DNA of 33,471 nt, from contig JAFAYW010000056.1 of assembly GCA_019240125.1 (NCBI GenBank), positions 1-33,471 of the forward strand, in the 5' to 3' direction. The notes beneath the pieces are model-generated. The model searched no databases. It saw nothing but the letters and a program-made list of their open reading frames with translations, and was not told where the DNA came from. This DNA is from Alphaproteobacteria bacterium. Its GTDB lineage: Bacteria > Pseudomonadota > Alphaproteobacteria > ATCC43930 > CGMCC-115725. The first letter of the stretch is position 1. Every line of letters begins with the position of its first letter. Below are positions 8,293 to 17,450 of this stretch, in pieces. The translations under genes were made by a program, and so were the position numbers.

Positions 8293-8331
8293 GTATCACA
8301 AGGAACGGCTCAACGAAGGAGCACAACAATC

Positions 8332-8793
8332 ATGCGGATCACCACCAAATCGACCGCCGGTGCGCTGGCTGTGATGCTGACCGCAAGCACCGCGGCCATG
8401 GCGCAGCCCGCCTATTACGCCAATGACGCAGCCTGCCGTAACTATGCCAGTCAGGCAGTTGCGCCGTTGCAGAATCAGGCTGCCTCGCAAGGCGTTGGCG
8501 GCGCGCTGGTCGGGGCGGGGCTGGGCGCTGCGCTGGGTGCCGCGGTGGGCGGCGGGCGCGGAGCTGGCATCGGCGCGGCATCAGGTGCCATCGTCGGCGG
8601 CGGTGCAGGCGTCGCCAACGCGCAGAACTCCAACGCCTATATCGCGCAGCAATACAACGCGTATTACGCGCAGTGCATGCAGCAGTACTCCGCACCAGCA
8701 GCGGCGCCCGGCTATGCACCGGGGTATGGGGCGCCATACCAGCAGCCGCAAGCGGCCCCCTATGGCTATCAGTATCCCTATCAGGGGCGTTAA
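8332..8793 (+). CDS. Secreted glycine-zipper protein, Tyr/Gln-rich
   Basis: This 153-residue exported protein has a classical signal peptide (about residues 1-24, cleavage after AMAQ or AMA). There is no lipobox, unlike its neighbour at 6941. The mature part carries a short Cys-containing segment (ACRNYA), a glycine zipper (GAGLGAALGAAVGGG and onward, about 60-100), a segment with a second cysteine (YYAQCMQQY), and a Tyr/Pro/Gln-rich tail (QQPQAAPYGYQYPYQ). The two cysteines may form a disulfide. An AAGGAG Shine-Dalgarno sequence sits 10 nt before the ATG. The glycine zipper is nearly the same string as in the lipoprotein across the hydrolase gene, suggesting related or duplicated genes. A surface or envelope role is likely but unproven. 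Confidence 0.82.
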   Translation: MRITTKSTAGALAVMLTASTAAMAQPAYYANDAACRNYASQAVAPLQNQAASQGVGGALVGAGLGAALGAAVGGGRGAGIGAASGAIVGGGAGVANAQNSNAYIAQQYNAYYAQCMQQYSAPAAAPGYAPGYGAPYQQPQAAPYGYQYPYQGR

Positions 8794-8807
8794 AGCTCCG
8801 GCGAGGC

Positions 8808-9458
8808 TCAGTACACCCCGGGAATGAGGCGCGCACGCGTGCGCGCCCGAAATGCGTCATAAGCCGCGCCGAATTCCGACTGCAACAGCCGCTCCTCGGC
8901 GTTCATCCGCCCAATGAGGGTCGGCACCAGCAGCGCCGCCAGAAGGACACCGGGGAGCGAGCGGAAGGCCAAGCACCAGCCAAGCGACAGGATCAAGGCC
9001 CCAAGATAGCTCGGGTGCCGAATGATGCGGTAAATTCCCCCCGTGTAGAGCGTGTGCCCGGGCTGTATCGCGACCAGCCCACTGAAGCGGTCGCCGAGCA
9101 CGGCGACCGGCCAGAGGCGCAGCGCCGAGCCGAGGACAAACAGGACGACCCCGAACCACCGGACGCCATCGCCGCCGATCGTCCAGAAATCGAGCCGGTC
9201 AGTGTAGGCCGGCACAATCCCCATCAGCAGGCCAACGATACCGAAAGCCGCCAGCACCCAACGGTTGCCACGGTCCTCCCGGACACCGCTGCTCAGGTTG
9301 CCACCGACAAACAGCGCCGCCACCACAACAACGAAGAAAGCTGCGGCAAGACCGACCAACGCGGGCACTTCGACAAACGCATGCCAGCCACCGCGCCCGA
9401 TCACCGCCAGCGCGAGGTAGCCGAGCGATGGCAGAATCTTGAGGAGGATCAATCCCAT
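8808..9458 (-). CDS. Isoprenylcysteine carboxyl methyltransferase (ICMT)-family membrane protein
   Basis: This is an integral membrane methyltransferase-like protein of about 216 residues. The N-terminal half has several hydrophobic helices. The C-terminal catalytic region shows the ICMT/PEMT pattern: GHTLYTGGIYRIIRHPSYLG, then AEERLL, then GAAYDAFRARTRARLIPG. These motifs bind S-adenosylmethionine in characterised relatives. The bacterial substrate is not known, since most bacteria lack prenylated proteins. The start is uncertain. ATG 9458 is chosen, but a GTG at 9482 directly after the stop of the upstream MetE-like gene would add 8 residues and fit an operon. The 3' end converges on the glycine-zipper gene with 14 nt between. 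Confidence 0.85.
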   Translation of the reverse strand: MGLILLKILPSLGYLALAVIGRGGWHAFVEVPALVGLAAAFFVVVVAALFVGGNLSSGVREDRGNRWVLAAFGIVGLLMGIVPAYTDRLDFWTIGGDGVRWFGVVLFVLGSALRLWPVAVLGDRFSGLVAIQPGHTLYTGGIYRIIRHPSYLGALILSLGWCLAFRSLPGVLLAALLVPTLIGRMNAEERLLQSEFGAAYDAFRARTRARLIPGVY

Positions 9459-9482
9459 GCGGTGCTCGCGCGCGGGCGCCAC

Positions 9483-10613
9483 CTAACCCCACACCTCTCG
9501 CGCGGTTTCAACCACCAGGCGCAACTTGGCCTTCTGCTCCTCCAGCGTCAGTGCGTTGCCTTCGACCGTGGAAGAAAAGCCGCATTGCGGGCTGAGGCAT
9601 AATTGTTCGAGCGGCACGTATTTCGCCGCCTCGTCGATGCGGCGCTTGAGGTCGTCCTTAGTTTCAAGCCCGGCGCGTTTTGTGGTGACAAGGCCCAGCA
9701 CGACCCGCTTCTCCCCGCGCGGTACAAAGCGCAACGGCGCGAAGCCGCCCGACCGCGCATCGTCGTACTCGAGGAAGAATCCGTCGACCGCCAATTCGCC
9801 GAACAGAGCCTCGGCGACATGGTCGTAGCCGCCCTCGGCCATCCACGACGAGCGGAAATTGCCGCGGCACATATGCGTGCACACCGCCATTCCCGGCGGC
9901 TTAATGGCCAATGCCTGATTGATCAACCTGATGTTGGTCAGATGCTGATGGTTACCGTCACCGCCAATGCTATCCACATAGGCTCGCTGTGCCGGATCGT
10001 TGAGATAAGCAAGGCTGGTGTCATCAAGCTGAAGATAGGTGCAGCCGAGCGCGGCCAGGCCAGCAATCTCCTGCGCATAAACCGCGGCGAGATCGTGCCA
10101 GAACGCGTCCATATCGGGATAAGCGCCCTGGTCGATCGCGGCGCGCCCACCGCGGTAATGCAGCATCGAGGGCGACGGTATGGTCAGCTTTGGCACGCTG
10201 CCGGCCGGCGCCACGGATTTGAGATAGGCGAAATCGTCGCCGAAGATCGTCTTGCCCAGTGTCAGCTTGCCGCCGACCCGGTGTGCCGCCGGGGCGAACT
10301 CAATCGTGCCCGCCTCGTTCCTGAATTCGATGTGCAGTTTCTGATCGGTCTTCTCGACACCGCCGATCTGGTAGAGGAAATCCATGTGCCACGAACCGCG
10401 GCGCATCTCACCGTCGGTGACACCTGTCAGCCCGAGCTCGGCCTGCATACCGGCGGCATGGACAATCGCCGAGTCCTCGGCCGCACGCAGCTGCGCTGTT
10501 GAAACCCGCCCGGCCTGATGTTCGGCCCGCGCCCGCAACAATTCGGGCGGGCGCAGCAGGCTGCCGACATGATCGGCGCGAAACGGCGCCGGCCGCGTGG
10601 CGCTTTCAGGCAT
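9483..10613 (-). CDS. MetE C-terminal-domain-like (cobalamin-independent) methyltransferase
   Basis: This 376-residue protein corresponds to the catalytic half of cobalamin-independent methionine synthase and lacks the N-terminal MetE domain, as in the YxjG/YxjH-type proteins. The zinc ligands are all present: His247 and Cys249 in THMCRGN, Glu282 in LEYDD, and Cys344 in SPQCGF. The N-terminus FRADHVGSLLRP and the folate-side segment YLQLDDTSLAYL fit the family. A role in methyl transfer to a thiol such as homocysteine is plausible. The donor may not be methyl-tetrahydrofolate, because the domain that normally helps bind it is missing. GGGAGGG lies a few nt before the ATG. The gene sits 17 nt after the carbonic-anhydrase-like gene and just before the ICMT-type gene. 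Confidence 0.92.
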   Translation of the reverse strand: MPESATRPAPFRADHVGSLLRPPELLRARAEHQAGRVSTAQLRAAEDSAIVHAAGMQAELGLTGVTDGEMRRGSWHMDFLYQIGGVEKTDQKLHIEFRNEAGTIEFAPAAHRVGGKLTLGKTIFGDDFAYLKSVAPAGSVPKLTIPSPSMLHYRGGRAAIDQGAYPDMDAFWHDLAAVYAQEIAGLAALGCTYLQLDDTSLAYLNDPAQRAYVDSIGGDGNHQHLTNIRLINQALAIKPPGMAVCTHMCRGNFRSSWMAEGGYDHVAEALFGELAVDGFFLEYDDARSGGFAPLRFVPRGEKRVVLGLVTTKRAGLETKDDLKRRIDEAAKYVPLEQLCLSPQCGFSSTVEGNALTLEEQKAKLRLVVETAREVWG

Positions 10614-10630
10614 GGCGCCCTCCCAAATGA

Positions 10631-11152
10631 CTATTTGAACATCATTATCGACCCGTCGAGGGCCATCAGGCCAGTCTCAACCACCAATCGAGGGTGATGT
10701 TGGATGATCTGATCCCGAAATGTGGCGAGCACCTGGTGGTGGGTCGCGGTCTCGGCAGCGCGCCCGGCGAACTTTTCGGGGCCGAAGGCAATGCTGCCGG
10801 CGCCGCAATTCCGGTGATTGATCGCGATCACCCTCTTCACCCGGTGCAATTTCACGGTGACATCGAGATTGTCCCAGAAGGTCGCATGCCAAGCCTCGAA
10901 GCTGGGAGCCACGACCCCAATCGCCCCGCCGGCGATGGTGAACTGGCTATACCGTCCGGCCAACCCGCGCTCTGCGAGGTAGACCCGAATGGGCTCCTGC
11001 ATTCGAGGATCCATGCAGGTGACAGTAAATGCCTCGAACGCCTGCTTCTGCAGCGTGCGCACCGGATGCCGTGCCCCAAGCCGATGCCGCCGCCCGTCCT
11101 CGGCTCCGCAGCAAGGACAAACCTCCACTGCCCGCTTCTGGAATGATCGCAC
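10631..11152 (-). CDS. Beta-carbonic anhydrase-like protein
   Basis: This protein has the zinc-site pattern of beta-carbonic anhydrases: CMDPR (Cys, with the Asp-Arg dyad), then NHRNCGAG (His and Cys) about 60 residues later. The conserved stretch TIAGGAIGVV and the repeated hydrophobic/basic segment VKRVIAINH fit as well. Hydration of CO2 is possible, but the sequence is diverged and the rest of the active site is not obvious. The N-terminus is unusual, with CPCCG before the core. The start is uncertain. GTG 11152 has a GGAG 9 nt before it, and a TTG at 11194 would be longer. The gene lies between lhr and the MetE-like gene in the same orientation. A non-enzymatic role cannot be excluded. 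Confidence 0.7.
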   Translation of the reverse strand: MRSFQKRAVEVCPCCGAEDGRRHRLGARHPVRTLQKQAFEAFTVTCMDPRMQEPIRVYLAERGLAGRYSQFTIAGGAIGVVAPSFEAWHATFWDNLDVTVKLHRVKRVIAINHRNCGAGSIAFGPEKFAGRAAETATHHQVLATFRDQIIQHHPRLVVETGLMALDGSIMMFK

Positions 11153-11207
11153 CTGACGTCTCTCCGCTATCTCCTTCTGCAGCAGGAGCAACAACCATGC
11201 CCGCTAT

Positions 11208-11252
11208 CGGTTCACCTCTCGCAAGCAGAGATTGCGATCCCCTGCGGAACCG
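11208..11252. repeat. Nested inverted repeats after lhr stop
   Basis: CGGTTC (11208-11213) pairs with GAACCG (11247-11252), and inside it TCGCAA (11219-11224) pairs with TTGCGA (11232-11237) over a 7-nt loop. The structure fills the gap between the lhr stop and the start region of the carbonic-anhydrase-like gene. It has no T-tract, so it may be a leader or processing hairpin instead of a terminator. Confidence 0.35.
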
Positions 11253-14200
11253 CTACGCCGATGCCGATAGCGCTTCGGGTTGCGGCTGTGGCTGCGGCGC
11301 CGAGGCGATGTTGCCGCGCAGCAGCGTCTTGTGCGCCTGCCATTGCGCCGCCGGCTCCAGCTCCGCGAGAAACTGGACCTCGCCGCCGGCCAGGAGCGCG
11401 ATCGGGATACCATCGCGATAGAGCACGCGGTTGCCGGTGAGTGTCGCTAATCTCGGTCCGGGCGTCAGGGTACCGACAAGGTTCAACGGGTCGGCACCGG
11501 ACAGTGACACGAGTTCGTCGGCTGCCGGCTTACGGCGGATTTCGCGCAAGGCGCCGATCGCTTCCGGCAGGGCATATTGCTCGCCGGCGAAACCGGCGAC
11601 AAAACGACCACCGCGGATTTCGCCGCGCGCCTCCAGCCGGCGGAACACGCGCAACAGATCGCGCCACGGCGGCAGCCATGCCGCCTCACGCTCCAACAGG
11701 CGCCAGTAAACGACGCCGTAGCGGCGCAGCAACGTACGCGCGAGATGCTCGACGGCCTCATTGGCAAGGTGCGGGACGGGCTCGGGCCGTTGCCGGCGGG
11801 CCAGCGCCCAGCGACCGGAATCCTCCATCCCGAACATCGCCCGCCGCCGTCGCGAGCGGCGCTTGTCCGATGGCATCAGGAGGGCGCGCAGCCCGGCAAA
11901 GCTGTCGGAATTCACCAGCCCCAGCGCCACCAGCTCGGACAATGCTTCTTCCACCTGCGGCTTCAGCAGGCGGGCGCCCTCGGCGATTTCGTCAAAGAAC
12001 GAGGCGCCATTGTCGCGGATGAAATTCTCCACTGCCTGCGCCTTGCCGCTGGCCTGCGCCGCGTCGGGCACCGGCGACATTGCGGTCCACAGCGCCGCGT
12101 GGCGGCGGGCGAGCAGCGTGATCGGCGTCGAACGAACCGGCCCCGCCGCATGAGACGATCCGTCCGCGCGCACCGGATTGCGCGGCCGCAGCCGTGCCCA
12201 TGACACCCGGCCGGCGAGACAATGGTCATCGAGCCAAGCCGGATCATATTCCGAGACCCGCGCCGGCAGGATCTCGGTCTCCCACGCTCCCGCCGCCGCC
12301 TCATACCCCTCCAGCTGACCCAGCACCGCGGCCAGCGCGTCCGGGCCCTCCATGCGGGTCTTATCGGTGACCCGCTGCCACTCGAACAGAAAGCGCAGGA
12401 AATCGCGCGCCGGGACCGGTTGAATTTCGGCGCGCAGCCGGTTCAATGTATAGCGATGCACACGCGCCAGCAGGCGGCGCTCGCACCATTCGTCGCTGCC
12501 GATGCCGGGGGTGAAACGGCCTTTGAGCGCGAAGCCCTCGGTCTGCAATGCGAATAACGCCGGCGCGACCCCCTCCGGGGTCATGCCGAGCGGCCGAGCG
12601 AGGTCGTTTTCGGTCACCGGGCCCAGCCCTTCGAGCCGGCCGCGAATTATCTCGGTCAATGCGTCGTCGGTCGACCACTGCTTTGCGGCATAGTTAACAG
12701 GCGCGCCGATTTCCGGCTCGGTGACCGCTCGTGGCCACAGCGCGAGGAATTGCGGCAAACGCTCGGCGGCTACCCAGACGACGGGCACCCCTACGCGACC
12801 CTCCCCCGCAAGCAGGGGCGGCACAGGGTTGGGGAGAGGGCAAACGAGCCGCGCAGCCCGTCGCTCCTTCATGAGTTCAGCGATGAACCCTTGCCACCCC
12901 TCGCCCGCCGCAATCTCGGCGTCGGAGAAAAAGCCGATCCAGGCCAGCGCGTCGTGCAATTCGTCGCGATTGCGCGCATCGGGCCAGGCCTCGTCGCGAA
13001 CCCGCTGGATTGCCTCGGGGTCGAGGCGCCCGAGTTCGGCGGCGTCTTCCGGCGCCAGCCAACGCCGCCCCATCACCGCCTGGGTGCGGCGCTCCTCCAA
13101 GGGTGCGTCATCGAGATAGGCATAAGGCCGCGCCGAGAGAACTTCGAGCGCCAGCGGCGAAGGCTCGGTGAGATCGCAAGCGACGATCCGCACCTCGCCC
13201 GCCACGATGCGGGTCAGGAGCCGCTCCAGACCCTCAATATCCATGTAATCGGTCAGGCAATCGCGGATCGTCTGCCGCACCAGCGGGTGGTCGGGAATCT
13301 CGCGCGCCCCGCCACCGAGGTTTTCGGCGCAGGCGAGCTGATCGGGAAAAATCGAGGCCAGCAGATCCTCGGCGTCCATCCGCGCCAGTTGCGGGGGGAC
13401 CTTCTTTCCGCCACGAAACCGCGGCAACGCCAGCGCCACGCCCGCCACCCAGCGCCAGCGCGTCGCGAACATCGGCGCGTCGAGCAAAGCCTGCACCAGC
13501 ACATCTCGCACCGTATTCGGGTGAAGGTAGTGCCGCACATCGGCCAGCTCGAAACTATGCGCCGTCGTCAATGACAGGCTGATGTTGTCTTCAGTCGCGG
13601 CGGCCTGCAGCTCGAAATTGAACTTGGTGCAGAAGCGCTTGCGCAATGCCAGGCCCCAGGCCCGATTGATGCGGCTGCCATAAGGCGAATGAATGACCAG
13701 TTGCATACCGCCGACGGCATCGAAAAACCGCTCGAACACAATTGTGTCGAGCGTCGGGAGCGTGCCGAGCGCGGCATGCGCGGCCGCCAGGTATTCATAC
13801 AGCTGCTCGGCCGAGGGGCGGTCGATCCCGGCCTCATCGATCAGCCAGGCGAGGGCGGCTGGCGGTGGCTTACCCCCATCCCAGCCCGCCTCCGCAAGCA
13901 GCGGAAGGGGCGAACTGGCAAGGGTCGGGGGATGCAGGGATCCAACATGCGAACCCGAACTGTAGACTCCCTCCCCTGCTTGCGGGGGAGGGTCGGGGTG
14001 GGGGTAAAGGGCGCCACCAAGCTCAAGCCGCTCGCTCATCGCCGCGCGCAAGCGCGACACGGATTGCGAGAGTTCGTCGCTGCGCCCCGGCGCTTCGCCG
14101 AACCAGAACGGGATCGACGGCGGCTCGCCGGCGGCATCCTCGACGCGCATCGTGCCGCGCTCCACGCGGCGGATGCGATACGAGGTGTTGCCAAGCTGAA

Positions 14201-15800
14201 AGACGTCGCCGGCCAGGCTCTCAACCGCGAAATCCTCGTTGACCGTACCGATGAACTGGTTATCCGGTTCGAGCAATACCTGGTAATCGGCCGTGTCTGG
14301 GATCGTGCCGCCCGAGGTCAGTGCCGTCAGGCGCGCGCCGCGCCGGCCGCGCAGCATGCGGTTGACCGCATCGTAGTGAATGAGCGCGCCGCGCCGGCCG
14401 CGCCGCGTTGTATAGCCATCGCCAAGCATCTGCACGAGCTCGGAAAACTCGCCTTCCGAGACGTCGCGAAACGGCGACGCCCGCCGCATCGTCGCGAGCA
14501 GCGCATCTTCGGACCATTCCTCGGCCGCTACCTCGGCAACGGTCTGCTGCGCCAGCACATCGAGCGGTTTGTCGGGAATTTTGACGCGATCGAGTTCGCC
14601 GCGCCGCACGCTGTCGAGCATCGCCGAGCACTCGACAAGCTCATCGCGCGACGTGGGAAAGAGGCGCCCCTTGGGCGTGCCATCGACCGCGTGGCCGGAA
14701 CGCCCGACCCGCTGCAGAAACGCCGCGATCGAGCGCGGCGAACCGAGCTGGCAAACCAGATCGACCTCGCCGATATCGATGCCGAGTTCGAGCGAGGCAG
14801 TCGCCACCAGTGCCTTCAGCTCGCCGTTCTTCAGGCGCTGTTCGGCCTCCAGCCGCAATTCCTTGGCAAGGCTGCCGTGATGCGCCGCGATGTGCTCGGT
14901 GCCCATCCGCTCCGATAGGGCACGGGCCGCGCGCTCGGCCGTGCGGCGCGTGTTGACGAAGATCAGCGTCGTGCGATGGGCGTTGATCAGTTCGACGAGG
15001 CGGTCATACACCTCCTGCCATACTTCGCCCGACATAACCGCTTCGAGCGGGGCCGACGGGATTTCCAGCGCTAGATCGCGCAATCGGCTGTGGCCGCTGT
15101 CGACGATCAGGCAGTCGGGTTCGGGACCACTGACGGGGCCGGCGCCGACGAGAAATCTCGCCACCGCCTCGATCGGCTTTTGTGTTGCTGAGAGCCCGAT
15201 GCGCTGACGCGGGCCGCCGCACAGCGCGTCCAGCCGCTCCAGCGACAGCGCCAGGTGCGAACCGCGCTTGCTCGCCGCCACCGCGTGGATTTCGTCGACG
15301 ATGACCGCGCGCGTCGTCTTCAGCATAGCGCGGCCCGATTCGGAGCCGAGCAGCAGGTAAAGCGATTCCGGCGTCGTCACCAGAATGTGCGGCGGCGTCT
15401 TGAGGATGCGGGTACGCTCGGCGGCCGGCGTATCGCCGGTCCGCACCCAGGTGCGGATCTTGACGTCCATCAGGCCGCGCGCCTGCAATTCCTCGCGAAT
15501 CCCGCTGAGCGGCCGGTCGAGGTTCTTGTTGATGTCGTTCGACAATGCCTTGAGAGGCGACACATAGACGATCTGCGTCTCGTCCGGCAGCCCGCCCTGT
15601 GCCAACCCCTCTTTGACAAGCCCATCGATCGCTGCAAGAAACGCCGCCAGCGTTTTGCCTGAACCGGTCGGCGCCGCAATCAGCACATGACGATTTTCCT
15701 GGATCGCCGGCCAGGCTTTTTGTTGGGCATCAGTGGCGCCAGCAAAGCTGCGATCAAACCACGCGGCAACGGCGGGATGGAACAGAGGGGAAACACTCAT
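11253..15800 (-). CDS. lhr: Lhr-family ATP-dependent helicase (long form)
   Basis: This is a superfamily-2 DNA/RNA helicase of 1515 residues, close to the full Lhr length of about 1500 with the long C-terminal extension. It has motif I APTGSGKT (43-50), motif II DEIH (169-172), motif III SAT (204-206) and motif [10 protein letters not shown] near 365. It is therefore a complete helicase core with the Lhr winged-helix and C-terminal domains. Known relatives unwind RNA:DNA and act in DNA repair. Two in-frame low-complexity inserts are unusual. One at about residues 597-645 contains [12 protein letters not shown], and one at about 987-1005 contains [13 protein letters not shown]. Both are read from palindromic repeat elements. 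The start is the ATG opening MSVSPLFHP, without a strong ribosome binding site. The stop is followed by the nested inverted repeats at 11208-11252. Confidence 0.95.
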   Translation of the reverse strand: MSVSPLFHPAVAAWFDRSFAGATDAQQKAWPAIQENRHVLIAAPTGSGKTLAAFLAAIDGLVKEGLAQGGLPDETQIVYVSPLKALSNDINKNLDRPLSGIREELQARGLMDVKIRTWVRTGDTPAAERTRILKTPPHILVTTPESLYLLLGSESGRAMLKTTRAVIVDEIHAVAASKRGSHLALSLERLDALCGGPRQRIGLSATQKPIEAVARFLVGAGPVSGPEPDCLIVDSGHSRLRDLALEIPSAPLEAVMSGEVWQEVYDRLVELINAHRTTLIFVNTRRTAERAARALSERMGTEHIAAHHGSLAKELRLEAEQRLKNGELKALVATASLELGIDIGEVDLVCQLGSPRSIAAFLQRVGRSGHAVDGTPKGRLFPTSRDELVECSAMLDSVRRGELDRVKIPDKPLDVLAQQTVAEVAAEEWSEDALLATMRRASPFRDVSEGEFSELVQMLGDGYTTRRGRRGALIHYDAVNRMLRGRRGARLTALTSGGTIPDTADYQVLLEPDNQFIGTVNEDFAVESLAGDVFQLGNTSYRIRRVERGTMRVEDAAGEPPSIPFWFGEAPGRSDELSQSVSRLRAAMSERLELGGALYPHPDPPPQAGEGVYSSGSHVGSLHPPTLASSPLPLLAEAGWDGGKPPPAALAWLIDEAGIDRPSAEQLYEYLAAAHAALGTLPTLDTIVFERFFDAVGGMQLVIHSPYGSRINRAWGLALRKRFCTKFNFELQAAATEDNISLSLTTAHSFELADVRHYLHPNTVRDVLVQALLDAPMFATRWRWVAGVALALPRFRGGKKVPPQLARMDAEDLLASIFPDQLACAENLGGGAREIPDHPLVRQTIRDCLTDYMDIEGLERLLTRIVAGEVRIVACDLTEPSPLALEVLSARPYAYLDDAPLEERRTQAVMGRRWLAPEDAAELGRLDPEAIQRVRDEAWPDARNRDELHDALAWIGFFSDAEIAAGEGWQGFIAELMKERRAARLVCPLPNPVPPLLAGEGRVGVPVVWVAAERLPQFLALWPRAVTEPEIGAPVNYAAKQWSTDDALTEIIRGRLEGLGPVTENDLARPLGMTPEGVAPALFALQTEGFALKGRFTPGIGSDEWCERRLLARVHRYTLNRLRAEIQPVPARDFLRFLFEWQRVTDKTRMEGPDALAAVLGQLEGYEAAAGAWETEILPARVSEYDPAWLDDHCLAGRVSWARLRPRNPVRADGSSHAAGPVRSTPITLLARRHAALWTAMSPVPDAAQASGKAQAVENFIRDNGASFFDEIAEGARLLKPQVEEALSELVALGLVNSDSFAGLRALLMPSDKRRSRRRRAMFGMEDSGRWALARRQRPEPVPHLANEAVEHLARTLLRRYGVVYWRLLEREAAWLPPWRDLLRVFRRLEARGEIRGGRFVAGFAGEQYALPEAIGALREIRRKPAADELVSLSGADPLNLVGTLTPGPRLATLTGNRVLYRDGIPIALLAGGEVQFLAELEPAAQWQAHKTLLRGNIASAPQPQPQPEALSASA
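12787..12840. repeat. Palindromic repeat element, copy C (inside lhr)
   Basis: This GC-rich element carries CTCCCCCGCAAGCAGGGG at its centre and a flanking GGGTTGGGGAGAGGG arm. It shares a 23-nt identical run (12796-12818) with the reverse complement of copy B (13973-13995). It is translated in frame in Lhr as part of [13 protein letters not shown]. The family resembles dispersed palindromes common in alphaproteobacteria. Confidence 0.75.
13869..13911. repeat. Palindromic repeat element, copy A (inside lhr)
   Basis: This is the same element as copies B and C, in the orientation of C and more diverged (about 30 of 39 positions match the reverse complement of B, by eye). It is read in lhr as [14 protein letters not shown]. 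It is inverted relative to copy B, 55 nt away. Confidence 0.7.
13967..14009. repeat. Palindromic repeat element, copy B (inside lhr)
   Basis: This copy has the central palindrome CTCCCCTGCTTGCGGGGGAG (13971-13990) and a GGGTCGGGGTGGGGG arm. Read on the minus strand it gives [14 protein letters not shown] in frame in Lhr. With copy A it forms a larger inverted pair that could fold in the lhr mRNA. Confidence 0.78.
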
Positions 15801-15950
15801 CTCGACAGGAGTTAGGAGCGGGGCCCAAACGAATCAAGCCACCCGGCCGAGATGATGCCCCTCAGTCGCCCCCGGCGGGAGGCCTGGTCTTCTCTTCAGC
15901 GTAGGGGTGTTGGATAGGTGGACGCCAGCTATGCGCCGGGGATGCGGCCG

Positions 15951-15970
15951 GAAAATGCCCGGCTGCCGGG
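15951..15970 (-). terminator. Possible intrinsic terminator of the liv operon
   Basis: On the minus strand, just after the livF stop, CCCGG pairs with CCGGG over a 3-nt loop (15970-15958). A C, an A and a short TTTT run follow. The stem is short, so this is a weak call. The rest of 15801-15950 shows no gene and no convincing promoter for lhr. Confidence 0.4.
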
Positions 15971-15973
15971 GAG

Positions 15974-16705
15974 TTAAAGCCCCAGGTAGAATTTGCGGAC
16001 GAGTTCGTTGTTGTTGAGCTCGTTGGCGTCGTGGCCTTCGAAGGCGATCTGGCCGTGCACGATGACATAGCCGCGATCGGCGATGCGGACGGCCTGATTG
16101 AAGTTCTGTTCGGCCATCAGAACGGTCAGCTCGAACTTCTCCTTGAGCTCCTTGATCTTGTCGATCGTGCGGCTGACCAGGATTGGTGCCAGCCCAACTG
16201 AGGGCTCGTCGATCAGGAGGATGCGGGGCGCCGACATCAGGGCGCGGGCCAGCGCCAGCATCTGCTGTTCGCCACCCGACATGCTGCCGGCGAGTTGGCG
16301 CCGGCGTTCGCGCAACCGCGGAAAGGCCTCGTATGAAAAATCCAGATTGCGGCCGATCGCGGCGCGCGCGGTTTTGCGGAACGCGCCGAGCAGCAGATTT
16401 TCCTCGACCGATAGCCGGGGAAACAGCCGCCGCCCCTCCGGCACCAGGGCAATGCCGAGGTCGACAATGTCCTCCGTCGTGCGGCCGACCAGATTATGCT
16501 TTTCGCCATCGATCTCGGCGACAATGCTGCCCGAACTCGGCTTCAGCATGCCCATGACGCATTTGATCAGAGTGCTTTTGCCGTTGCCATTGGTGCCGAG
16601 CAACGCGACCGTCTCCGCGTGCGACACCGACACCGAGATGTTTTCCAGCACCCGAACCGAGCCGTATCCGGCATTGACGCCGGAAATGGAGAGACTATTC
16701 GCCAA
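15974..16705 (-). CDS. livF: Branched-chain amino acid-type ABC transporter ATPase LivF
   Basis: This is a 243-residue ABC ATPase of the HAAT (LivF) type, one of the two nucleotide-binding subunits powering LivHM. It has Walker A GTNGNGKST, signature MSGGEQQMLALARAL, Walker B ILLIDEPSVGL, and the LivF-typical GLAPILV after it. Its start overlaps the end of livG by 11 nt. It is the last gene of livH-livM-livG-livF. The substrate may be branched-chain amino acids, but HAAT systems also carry amides, urea and aromatic acids. It cannot be assigned, because no binding protein gene is present. Confidence 0.93.
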   Translation of the reverse strand: MANSLSISGVNAGYGSVRVLENISVSVSHAETVALLGTNGNGKSTLIKCVMGMLKPSSGSIVAEIDGEKHNLVGRTTEDIVDLGIALVPEGRRLFPRLSVEENLLLGAFRKTARAAIGRNLDFSYEAFPRLRERRRQLAGSMSGGEQQMLALARALMSAPRILLIDEPSVGLAPILVSRTIDKIKELKEKFELTVLMAEQNFNQAVRIADRGYVIVHGQIAFEGHDANELNNNELVRKFYLGL

Positions 16706-17450
16706 GGTAGGCTTTCTCGACTTCGGGGTTGCGAACGACTTCCTGCGGCAAGCCGTCGGCGATCTTCTGCCCGGCCACCAATACGCAAAGGCGCGTCGAG
16801 AAGCTCATGACCGCGCTCATGATGTGCTCGATGAGTACGATCGTGATGCCGGTCTCATTGAGGCGGAACAGCACGCCCAGCACCTCCTCGACTTCGGCAT
16901 GCGACAGCCCGGCCATCGCTTCGTCGGCGAATAGCAGGCGCGGTTGAGTCGCGACGGCGCGCGCAAGTTCCAACTTGCGCATTTCGACCTGGGTCAGGTC
17001 GCGCGGCATGCGGCGTGCCTTGTCGCCAAGGCCGGCCTGCTGCAGCAATTCGAAGCAGCGCTCCTCGACCTGCGGCGCTGTCAGGCGCGTGCCGGGACGG
17101 GCGTTGACCGTATAGAGCAGCGGCACCCGGATATTGTCGACGAGATTGAGCGTATGGAACGGCTTTGGCAGCTGAAAACTGCGCGCCAACCCAAGGCGGG
17201 TGCGCTCATGCGCGATCTTGCCGTTGAGGGGCTGGCCGTCGAATACGACGCTGCCGGTCTCGTTGTGCAAGGTGCCGCATAGACAGTTGACCAGCGTGCT
17301 TTTCCCGGAACCGTTCGGCCCGATCAGTCCCAGCCGTTCGCCCGGCGCAATATCGAGGTCGATGCTCTCGAGCGCGACAAACCCGCCAAACCGCTTTCCG
17401 AGCCCACTGACCGCGAGGATCGGCCGCTTTGCGGCTGCCATATCACTCAT
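16695..17450 (-). CDS. livG: Branched-chain amino acid-type ABC transporter ATPase LivG
   Basis: This is a 251-residue ABC ATPase of the LivG type. Walker A is GPNGSGKST, and the segment NCLCGTLHNETGSVVFDG is typical. The signature motif is the variant LTQVEMRKLELARA instead of LSGGQ, a form I know from other LivG-like proteins. Walker B is LLFADEAMAGL and the switch His is in IEHIM. It pairs with LivF as the second nucleotide-binding domain. Its start overlaps the livM stop in an ATGA arrangement, consistent with coupled translation. Confidence 0.92.
   Translation of the reverse strand: MSDMAAAKRPILAVSGLGKRFGGFVALESIDLDIAPGERLGLIGPNGSGKSTLVNCLCGTLHNETGSVVFDGQPLNGKIAHERTRLGLARSFQLPKPFHTLNLVDNIRVPLLYTVNARPGTRLTAPQVEERCFELLQQAGLGDKARRMPRDLTQVEMRKLELARAVATQPRLLFADEAMAGLSHAEVEEVLGVLFRLNETGITIVLIEHIMSAVMSFSTRLCVLVAGQKIADGLPQEVVRNPEVEKAYLGE

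Noticed and set aside
8673..9602. 309-codon open frame on the plus strand
   Set aside because: It overlaps the glycine-zipper gene in another frame and is antisense to the ICMT-type gene. It has a Gln/Arg/His-rich composition without motifs.
13967..14009. GC-rich hairpin as a transcription terminator
   Set aside because: It is in the middle of the lhr coding sequence, has no T-tract, and matches two further copies, so it is a repeat element.
13689..14918. 409-codon open frame on the plus strand
   Set aside because: It is antisense to the helicase core and C-terminal part of lhr and has no family features.
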